Below the pieces are notes generated by a model. That model was not told the origin of the DNA and searched no databases. It saw nothing but the letters and a program-made list of their open reading frames with translations. Position numbers and translations under genes: made by a program. Shown here piece by piece: positions 57,445-64,000 of a DNA stretch of 64,000 bases. Each line of letters starts with the position of its first letter. Positions within the stretch are counted from its first letter, which is position 1. The stretch is from Porphyridium purpureum (taxonomy: Eukaryota; Rhodophyta; Bangiophyceae; Porphyridiales; Porphyridiaceae), in NCBI GenBank assembly GCA_008690995.1, contig VRMN01000003.1, positions 1,488,001 to 1,552,000 of the forward strand. Direction: 5' to 3'.

Positions 57445-57598
57445 CTTCCCCTCTCTCGCTCATGTGCTCCTTCCGCCCCGTCGCACCCAGCCCGCGGCAC
57501 GTCCCACGCGCGAGTGCTGCCGCCGTGCGCGTCTAGCTTTCTAACAAAACACGCGGATTTGATATGTGTTTGTGCGAGAGGCGTCGGGGCCTGGCGCG

Positions 57599-58237
57599 AT
57601 GGAGGCGCGGCTGTATCTGGTGCGGCATGGCCGCAGCCGCGCAAACGACGCCGGCATCATCGTGAGTGCCTTGCAGAATGGCGTGCGACCGGAGTATGGC
57701 CTGACAGACGGGCTGGGTCGCGAGCAAGCGCGTGCGGCCGGGCAAAAGCTCGCCGCGTGCATCGAAGGTACTGGCGCCCACGACCCACTGGTGATTCTGG
57801 CGCATTCGCCATTCTCCCGCACGGAGCAAACAGCAGACGAAATGGCACGGGGTATGGCTGACGCCAGTGGCACGTTTTGTGCAAAGCTGCTTCCAGTCGA
57901 ACAGTTTCGCGAGCGTGACTTTGGTGCGTTTGAGTTGAGTTCAGACGCAAATTACGAGACAGTGTGGGAGCACGATGCGGTGAATGACGTGCATTGGCTG
58001 GATACGCACGGCGTGGAACGTGCAGAGCATGTCCTGCAGCGCATGATGCACGGGATCCAGGCCGTCTATGAGCATTTTCGAGCCACAGAAATCTCGCTCT
58101 GTATTGTGTCTCACGGTGACGCGCTCCAAATCCTGCGTGCCCACCTAGCCGCTGGCATCCCTCCCAATTTGCACCGCCAGCTGGACGCTTTACAAAACGC
58201 GCAGATCGTTGCCGTTCCGTGCGAAAGACCGCCGTAG
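57599..58237 (+). CDS. Histidine phosphatase (phosphoglycerate mutase-like)
   Basis: The 212-residue protein starts MEARLYLVRHGRSRANDAGI, with the RHG phosphohistidine motif at 9-11. The second half holds the paired motif CIVSHGDALQILRAHL with the second catalytic His near residue 172. GLTDGLGREQARAAGQ and AHSPFSRTEQTADEMA are usual family blocks. It lacks the length and inserts of glycolytic mutase, so a small-molecule or protein phosphatase of the broad-specificity type is likelier. The frame extends upstream without ATG. Confidence 0.9.
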   Translation: MEARLYLVRHGRSRANDAGIIVSALQNGVRPEYGLTDGLGREQARAAGQKLAACIEGTGAHDPLVILAHSPFSRTEQTADEMARGMADASGTFCAKLLPVEQFRERDFGAFELSSDANYETVWEHDAVNDVHWLDTHGVERAEHVLQRMMHGIQAVYEHFRATEISLCIVSHGDALQILRAHLAAGIPPNLHRQLDALQNAQIVAVPCERPP

Positions 58238-58387
58238 ATGCATTGCTTCTGATTGTTTTCTTTCCACACCTGATCGGCAACTGCTGCGTAACTTTTCTCC
58301 CGCGGTTCCTGTTTTCACGCGTGGCCAAGGAAAAAGAACAGCACGGTCTCGTACGGCTACGGCCAGAACCTCCATTTAGATCGAAAA

Positions 58388-60541
58388 CTAGAGATCCTCA
58401 AACCTGCTATCTAGAAGAATCCAGCTGAAAGAATTCTTGACAGGGATAAACTCAACATCACCAAAGTCATAGCCAACCATGAACGCCTCCTCACCTTCGA
58501 TCGTTTGGATCCCGCCGATGCTTCCGGGGCGCCATCCAAGCTCGCCTTTCAGATTGTACTTTGCAACCATGACTTTTCTGCCCGTTAGGCGAGAGGCGCA
58601 CTCTGCGTACATTTCCACCAGGGACTTCCCAGTCGACGAAATGGCGATTGTTGTTGATTCCGTTTTTGCTGCATCATCAACCCGCCCAGAGCCATCCGAA
58701 GCCGCAGAAGACGACGCTCTCGACTGCCCTGACCCCGCGACAAGAGCCTCTTGCGCCGGTCGCTGCTCCGCTGCCAAGGACTTGTCAACCTCGACACATT
58801 CATCTTGGCCGTTCTGGAAGGACAACCTCTGCGGCTCGCGCAGCCTCATGCGAACGACGACGCCACTGCCTGATGGACTCCCCTCGACATTTGCATCTAC
58901 CATCGGCGTTGCCAAGTCTGTCTCCTCATCTGCAGGCGACAGCAGCAAATCATCGATACTCAACCCCTTTTTCCGCCTCCATCCCAGCAAAGCAGCGCGA
59001 CGCTTTTTGATACGGAGGAGCAGTCTTTGTCGATCAACTTGCGCTTGCGGATCTTCTGCGGGGGCATGCATGGTGATATCGTGGACCATGGCCTCGTCAT
59101 GTTGCTCCTGCGCAGCCGAAACCCGGCGCAAGGAGCGATTAGTGCGTTTGTCCCCAAGTTCACTATCATGGTTCCCTTGCTGCTCTTGCTGTTCAATGTC
59201 CAACTGTGGTCGAAAGTGGTCTGCGTCTAGCCCGTCACGACTTTTGTTTTCAATACCCGGTCGTTCAGTTCCTTGGACTTCATCGTTTGAAGGCACAGGC
59301 CCCACCGCAGCAGCCACATTTCTATATTTGAAACGGGCAGTCCTATCCTCTTCATGCCCATTTGCATAGGCCTGGCCACGGGCGCCACCCTTTTGGCCAG
59401 CTTCTAGTGTCTCCACATTGGCCGCCGTGTCCGCGTGCTCCTCATCGTTCTGCTCCTCCCCTGATTCACTTCCCAGAGGATAACCAGATGACGACCTTCG
59501 TCGCTTGCGGCTACTTCTCATCGCCAAAATTCGTTCTGTAGAACGTTTGGGTCGAAGACTCTTTCGTTCGGGAGTACCAAATTTCTCTCCTTTCTCACTT
59601 GATCCCTCCGCAATTCTGTCCTGCGGACTGTTTCCACTTCCAGATAGATGTTCGAATGCTGCCACCCTCTGCACTTCAACACCGTTTTCAGATTCGGATG
59701 CCAGGGGGGCATATTGCCCGCCCGGCGATGCGAGTGGCCGTTCGTCGCTTCGGCGCGATGCATCTGAAAGAGAGGTGGCTGGAGGACCGGCGCTTTGCTC
59801 GGGATGTTTTGAATTGTGTCCTTGCTTCAATGCATCATTGTTGGACGACACCATATGCATCGTTCGGTGCCGAGCACCTGGGTACCCCGCTCCCGTGGAA
59901 GATCCTATGATCAGATCCGGCGACTGATTCCACATCAGCGAGCTCGAGTAGTGCTCTCTTGAATCCTCTCCACTTTCCTGTGCGGTTGGGAGACCAGAAT
60001 GCAAGGCTGGTCCCGAAGTTCGAGCACGCCAGTGAGGAGCGGATGCCTGGGGGGGAGGCGCAGGAAGAGGAGCAGCAGGCGGCGGGAAGGAGCTCGTACC
60101 GTATCCTTGCCATGCTCCCTGCGACTGCGTGCCCATCCCCGTCGTCCAGGAATGACCCCTCCACGAACTCGTCGGGAAAGACCCCGAATATCTTTCAGAG
60201 CCCGTGGGCATGGAGTGCATGTGCCGCGAACCCTGGCTTTGTGACGAATACTCTGTCGGATGTGGTAGGCCTTGAACTGCGCCCCGGGTAGAATTCGGGT
60301 ACTCGGCAAATTCCCTGCGAGGTGCATTCAGTGCTCCTGTTTGCTCTTCAGCGCTCGCTCCATTTGGGGTCGGACCACTTCGGCGCGGTTGCTGCTGTTC
60401 TCCTTGTGCCGCGCTCGCGGCGTTCCCACCGTTCCCGCGCATGCCATCCGCGGAGGTGTCGATACTGCTCTTGGCTGCGCCCTTTGTGGCACTGCTGGGC
60501 GCCTCGTGCAAGCGCTCTCTCCCTTGCTGATCAACTCCCAT
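58388..60541 (-). CDS. Low-complexity nuclear-type protein with a C-terminal Tudor-like domain
   Basis: A 717-residue protein. The first ~560 residues are Ser/Gly/Gln/Arg-rich and probably disordered, with basic patches (KRSTERILAMRSSRKRRRSS) that suit nuclear import. Around ~560-600 a charged helix (RLLLRIKKRRAALLGWRRKK) leads to LSIDDLLLSPADEE. The last ~85 residues form a compact unit: GKSLVEMYAECASRLTGRKV, MVAKYNLKGELGWRPGSIGG, EEAFMVGYDFGDVEFIPVKN. Its strand pattern with aromatic residues is Tudor/Agenet-like, which in chromatin proteins reads methylated residues. That assignment is by pattern only. ATG 60541 is the first in frame. Confidence 0.7.
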   Translation of the reverse strand: MGVDQQGRERLHEAPSSATKGAAKSSIDTSADGMRGNGGNAASAAQGEQQQPRRSGPTPNGASAEEQTGALNAPRREFAEYPNSTRGAVQGLPHPTEYSSQSQGSRHMHSMPTGSERYSGSFPTSSWRGHSWTTGMGTQSQGAWQGYGTSSFPPPAAPLPAPPPQASAPHWRARTSGPALHSGLPTAQESGEDSREHYSSSLMWNQSPDLIIGSSTGAGYPGARHRTMHMVSSNNDALKQGHNSKHPEQSAGPPATSLSDASRRSDERPLASPGGQYAPLASESENGVEVQRVAAFEHLSGSGNSPQDRIAEGSSEKGEKFGTPERKSLRPKRSTERILAMRSSRKRRRSSSGYPLGSESGEEQNDEEHADTAANVETLEAGQKGGARGQAYANGHEEDRTARFKYRNVAAAVGPVPSNDEVQGTERPGIENKSRDGLDADHFRPQLDIEQQEQQGNHDSELGDKRTNRSLRRVSAAQEQHDEAMVHDITMHAPAEDPQAQVDRQRLLLRIKKRRAALLGWRRKKGLSIDDLLLSPADEETDLATPMVDANVEGSPSGSGVVVRMRLREPQRLSFQNGQDECVEVDKSLAAEQRPAQEALVAGSGQSRASSSAASDGSGRVDDAAKTESTTIAISSTGKSLVEMYAECASRLTGRKVMVAKYNLKGELGWRPGSIGGIQTIEGEEAFMVGYDFGDVEFIPVKNSFSWILLDSRFEDL

Positions 60542-60844
60542 AAATTGCAACCGAACGAGAGCACACGCAACCTTGTGTGCTTCGATTGGCTTCGTGTGCG
60601 CGCGTCTGCGGCGCAGAGCACTGAAAATGAGCAAAAACGGTCAATTAGCTACGAACACTGCAGCAAGCAACCGTGAGACGCGAACGGTGCGCGCCGGGGG
60701 AACAGGAAGAAAAAAGAGGGGGCGTGGGGGAGTTGCCTGGTGCAAAAGACGTGTTTAGAGAGCAGGTGCGTAAAGAAGACAAAGAGTTTGCTAGGCGAAT
60801 AAATACGGTCTCACGCTAATTGTCCAGAACTCGCCGCCTTTGAG
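60542..60844. other. Intergenic region between two minus-strand genes
   Basis: Promoter of the Tudor-like gene and 3' side... of none other than the MLO gene's far end; it lies between the Tudor-like ATG (60541) and the MLO stop (60845). A purine-rich patch (~60705-60735) is present. No GTACAGT motif or gene seen. Confidence 0.4.
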
Positions 60845-63565
60845 CTAAGCCTCGCGAACTTCCACGTGGATCTTGTCATCTGCATGACCCTGCGTCAGTT
60901 TCTGCTCTTCTTCACGGTTCCGATCTTGGTTCTGGTCCTGGTCCTTTGCTTCGCCAGCCGCGTCGTGCTTCTGCGATACCGGCGGACGGTGTGGATGAGG
61001 GGATGCATGGGCACGGCGAACCGGACGGTGCACGAATCGAGGTCGCATGCTGATCGCGCTGGCATCGCTCATCTTGCTCATTCGTTGTCCATGCCTCAGG
61101 TCCTCAGACTCTTCACGGCCTCCTTCACTCAGGCCATGCTTGTTCTTGCCCAGGCCAGTGCCCATTGATTGAAGAATCCGATTTCGCCGTCTCGCGCTTC
61201 GGCTGGCGCCAAAGTCGTCTGAAAAGTAATCTTGCTGAAGTTCGAAGCTCATTTCGTCTTGGCTACTAATCGAGGGTCGTGAACTGCCTCCCCGCGAGCT
61301 TGCCTCATAGTGCAAATCAAGCGTGTTCTCGATAACACTATCGACCAGCTCTTCCACGAGGCTTTCGTCCACCAGGCACGTCACGGTAAGTACAAACACG
61401 TACTTGGTCATGCAGTGAGAGACCATGATCTGCACGTAAATCAGAGAGGCAAACGACAACGCAAAAGGTACCCACTGCTGCACGGGACTATCGTTTTCCG
61501 CAAACATCACATGGACAATTGAAATCGAAACGTCAAACACCACGGCCAGCGAAATCATCCCGACCAGCCAGAGATAGAGTGCGGGGTTCCCGAGCCAAAA
61601 GAACTGCTTTGCAAATTGTGTACGTGCCACAAGAAAGGGAAACAGTCGTCTGAAGAATGCAAAGCGAGCGCTTTCCTCATTTTCTTCATTCTGCATCTGT
61701 ATCAGCATAAAGCGGTCGAGTATGTCTTCTCTGTGCATTTCCCTGCTTCGCTGACTCATCTGAAGATTCCGCATTCGTTCTTCTTCTCGCATCTGTAATT
61801 TTTCAAAAGGGAGTCTTCCGGCAACTTCAATGCTAGGTCGCCCACTCGATCCTGAGGTGTGAGAGCTCGCCGACACCCTTCTGCCCTCTTGCTTGTACTG
61901 CAACGTAGTTGTGGTGAGGACCTGATGATCGCGTGCGCCAAAGTCCAGATTCTGAAGGTTTGCGAGCCTATGGTTCTGGGCAGGCTCGAAGCCAGAATCA
62001 GCCTTTTGCTCACCTACCCCCCGGTTGCCACCCTCAGAGCTTTTCTTCGCATGTGTGTCCACCGGTGCACCCACAGACGCACGTCGTGGTCCAGATGACT
62101 CAGTGTCACGCATGTTACGGAGCTCCGCACGAGCGCGCGTGCGTTGCTCCGTATCCACTGAATATCTGCCCTGCACCCTCGTTCCATTGCTTTCTTCATT
62201 TTTTGTCCCACTTTCTCTGCTTTTCGGGTGACGATGGTGGTCCTCAGTGAACAAACTGTCAAAAATGGAATCGTCTGGAGTTTTCGATGGAGCGCGAGAA
62301 TGCCCTCGCGATCTTTTGGATGGCGACCTCTGTGAGGCACTGGAACGGCCGCTTACTGGACTTCGCGTAGGAGCCGTCGGCACTTTTTCCGAATTTTCGG
62401 GATCCTCATGACTTCCTCCTTTCTCCTGAGGGGCAGGTTCCACTGGCTGCGACATAAGGTTCATGTTCGATAACTTTGCCACTTCATCGAGCATTTCTGA
62501 ATCCTCGTCATTGCCGTCGCTATCGCCTTTAGCGCCGCCTCCATTCGCCTTGGCAGTCACTTCCTGGTCCCCGTGCTTCTCACCAGAGGCTGGGTTACCT
62601 TTGCTCAAACGACGGTCATATTCGACATCAACCGGGAAAAGAGTGAAGGAGTACCCATCATCAAAGTAGGTCTCTGGATCTGAGATCAGCAGCACAAATG
62701 ATTTGCGAATTTTCAAATACAGCAATGTGATGCTCGAAATCGCGGCAAGATCGATGCACACACGCAGCCAAAAGTCATACCAGTTCTGCACGTTCGAGCT
62801 CACGTTACCGACATCAAAGAGCCATCGGCGCAAGGAATCAAATCCCACGAATACGAGACAGGAAAGCCAGTGAGTCCAGTGGATTTCGACAATTTCGACG
62901 AAAACGTGCGCCTTCACCTTTCGCAAAAAGCGGGAGAAGGCAAAGTTTTCTGGTAGCTTGCGGAAGAAGATAAACTGGAAACGGATGTCGTGGAACGACA
63001 TAATTTCAGCAAGTTTGCGGTGTCTTCTTATCTTCGACAGCTTTCCCTCGGCCCACAGGAAGTGCCTCCATAACCAGCTGTCCTTTGACTTGCGCTTGTC
63101 GTCATAAAGATCATACTCGACTCGCATGTCCTCGTACTCCTTGTACTCGATGTGTTCCATCTTAATCCACGTGGAGGACAACTTGAGCGACATGTACGCC
63201 GACGTGATGACCGAGACGCTGAAAAAGACCGCGAGCATGAACAAGAGCACGTGCGCTGCCTCAAACGCTAGCAGCACGTCCGGCGCCAAGTGGACCTGCG
63301 ACTCAACGACGAGCACAACCAGCGCAATGCAGCCCAGAATCATCAGCTCACGGTACAGCACCTTGAGAATGATCTGAATATACTTATGCTTCTCGTACGC
63401 CCATCGCTCCAGCGCACTCAGCATGAACGTCACGAGCACGTTGAACAGAATGATGGCCAGCCCAAGCAGCTCTGTGAGAAGCACAGACAAGTTATAGTCC
63501 GTGTCGCCCTCCCCGCCGCCAGCCCTCCACACCTGATACCCAGGCCATTGCCCCACGTCCCACAT
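60845..63565 (-). CDS. MLO-family seven-span membrane protein with a large insert
   Basis: The 906-residue protein matches MLO in order. The N-terminal region has ALERWAYEKHKYIQIILKVL and YRELMILGCIALVVLVVES, the MLO first-loop and second-span signature. Next come LWAEGKLSKIRRHRKLAEIM, FQFIFFRKLPENFAFSRFLR and KAHVFVEIVEIHWTHWLSCL. After a fifth span (~280), ~320 residues of Ser/Arg/Glu-rich low complexity interrupt the family before the conserved QFFWLGNPALYLWLVGMISL (plant FWFxxPxLxLxLIH), the two last spans and a C-terminal tail where calmodulin binds in plants. MLO proteins act in calcium-linked defence, pollen and root responses. The ATG at 63565 is two codons inside the open frame. Confidence 0.85.
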   Translation of the reverse strand: MWDVGQWPGYQVWRAGGGEGDTDYNLSVLLTELLGLAIILFNVLVTFMLSALERWAYEKHKYIQIILKVLYRELMILGCIALVVLVVESQVHLAPDVLLAFEAAHVLLFMLAVFFSVSVITSAYMSLKLSSTWIKMEHIEYKEYEDMRVEYDLYDDKRKSKDSWLWRHFLWAEGKLSKIRRHRKLAEIMSFHDIRFQFIFFRKLPENFAFSRFLRKVKAHVFVEIVEIHWTHWLSCLVFVGFDSLRRWLFDVGNVSSNVQNWYDFWLRVCIDLAAISSITLLYLKIRKSFVLLISDPETYFDDGYSFTLFPVDVEYDRRLSKGNPASGEKHGDQEVTAKANGGGAKGDSDGNDEDSEMLDEVAKLSNMNLMSQPVEPAPQEKGGSHEDPENSEKVPTAPTRSPVSGRSSASQRSPSKRSRGHSRAPSKTPDDSIFDSLFTEDHHRHPKSRESGTKNEESNGTRVQGRYSVDTEQRTRARAELRNMRDTESSGPRRASVGAPVDTHAKKSSEGGNRGVGEQKADSGFEPAQNHRLANLQNLDFGARDHQVLTTTTLQYKQEGRRVSASSHTSGSSGRPSIEVAGRLPFEKLQMREEERMRNLQMSQRSREMHREDILDRFMLIQMQNEENEESARFAFFRRLFPFLVARTQFAKQFFWLGNPALYLWLVGMISLAVVFDVSISIVHVMFAENDSPVQQWVPFALSFASLIYVQIMVSHCMTKYVFVLTVTCLVDESLVEELVDSVIENTLDLHYEASSRGGSSRPSISSQDEMSFELQQDYFSDDFGASRSARRRNRILQSMGTGLGKNKHGLSEGGREESEDLRHGQRMSKMSDASAISMRPRFVHRPVRRAHASPHPHRPPVSQKHDAAGEAKDQDQNQDRNREEEQKLTQGHADDKIHVEVREA

Positions 63566-63789
63566 CTTCACGTTACCGCTCCACGCGCCTCGGCCACCAC
63601 CCTTCCATCTTCTCTCCTTCCTCTGTCTCCCCCCCTCGCTCTATCTCTCTGTCTCTCCCCCGTCGCAGTGTGTTCTGTTCTACACTTCCAGCGTACGATT
63701 CTGGTTCGCCGCGTACACTTGAATATAAAAGCCGCTACAATTCTTTTAGAACGAGGCTGCCGCAGTTTAGTTTGAAGCGCCGAATCCGT

Positions 63790-63829
63790 GTACAGTACTG
63801 AACCGCCTTGGACTTTAATAAGGTACAGC
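63790..63829 (+). promoter_or_regulatory. GTACAGT and GTACAGC before the right-edge gene
   Basis: GTACAGT at 63790 (in CGTGTACAGT) and GTACAGC at 63823, 33 bp apart, in the divergent promoter between MLO (ATG 63565) and the right-edge gene (ATG 63842 or 63935). Confidence 0.4.
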
Positions 63830-63841
63830 GGAGGAACTGAT

Positions 63842-64000
63842 ATGGAGGCGGGGTGGGGGAAGGGGTGGGGGAAGGCGGGGTTTGTGGGAGTAGCGTGGGT
63901 TGGGGTGGGTGTTGGAGTGGGAGTCGGCAGGGGGATGTCGGCGATGAATGACATGATGTGGAACGCGGCGTTGCCGCCGGAGCGCGAGGTCGATGAGATG
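63842..64000 (+). CDS. Start of an unidentified gene (runs off right edge)
   Basis: An open frame of 53 codons to the edge. From 63842 it begins with a Gly/Trp/Val-rich stretch (MEAGWGKGWGKAGFVGVAWV), which may be leader. From 63935 it reads MSAMNDMMWNAALPPEREVD, a more normal N-terminus. Too little is present to name it. The promoter position and GTACAGT motifs support a real gene start. Confidence 0.45.
   Translation, partial: MEAGWGKGWGKAGFVGVAWVGVGVGVGVGRGMSAMNDMMWNAALPPEREVDEM

Overview
This window looks like nuclear DNA of a compact, almost intron-free eukaryotic microalga, most likely a unicellular red alga of the Porphyridium type. About 30 protein genes lie in 64 kb, on both strands. 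Nearly every one reads from ATG to stop without an intron, and many neighbours converge with 0-160 bp between stop codons. Clearly eukaryotic genes (KDEL receptor, RFC1, ribosomal eL6, NOC3, Peter Pan/SSF1, p24, Sec20 SNARE, MLO, cellular RNA-dependent RNA polymerase) sit beside genes with plastid-style leaders that begin Met-Ala-Phe or similar, as in red-lineage transit peptides. The species is an inference; no organellar or bacterial region is seen. All coordinates include the stop codon. Starts were placed on ATG codons.

Layout. 1-9 kb: left-edge secreted Pro/Ser/Thr-rich protein (partial), C2H2 zinc-finger protein, KDEL receptor, OPR-like organellar RNA-binding protein, PP2A methylesterase. 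9-22.8 kb: RFC1, Sec20-like SNARE with a giant acidic tail ending KDEL, BI-1/Lifeguard protein, DUF872 protein, Peter Pan, TLC protein, M32 carboxypeptidase, second C2H2 protein. 22.8-25 kb: graveyard of decayed relatives of that C2H2 protein. 25-35 kb: RNA-dependent RNA polymerase with two SAP-like repeats, small plastid NifU-like protein, p24 cargo receptor, valyl-tRNA synthetase, another relic, SLC45/SUT sugar transporter. 35-45.5 kb: Gln-rich protein, thiamine pyrophosphokinase, large unknown protein, eL6, TadA deaminase, 3-hydroxyacyl-CoA dehydratase. 45.5-55 kb: two more C2H2-family relics around an aldo/keto reductase, AGC kinase, ABHD17-like hydrolase and metallo-beta-lactamase-like protein. 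55-64 kb: NOC3, very small membrane protein, histidine phosphatase, Tudor-like protein, MLO protein with a large insert, and the start of a right-edge gene.

Functional threads. One is the early secretory pathway: the KDEL receptor, a Sec20 SNARE that itself ends in KDEL, a p24 protein and a fatty-acid dehydratase both ending in KxKxx COPI signals, and TLC and DUF872 membrane proteins. Another is ribosome production and translation: eL6, Peter Pan, NOC3, valyl-tRNA synthetase and TadA.

Three patterns go beyond ordinary annotation. (1) A short motif, GTACAGT(G), recurs in about ten promoter regions, usually 50-160 bp before the ATG, and forms a four-copy array at 20-21 bp spacing before Peter Pan. 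(2) An uncharacterised N-terminal domain joined to C-terminal C2H2 fingers is present in two intact genes and at least four decayed copies. (3) The Sec20-like protein carries an ~815-residue acidic lumenal tail ending in KDEL. No transposon, virus-like element, CRISPR array, rRNA or convincing tRNA was recognised.
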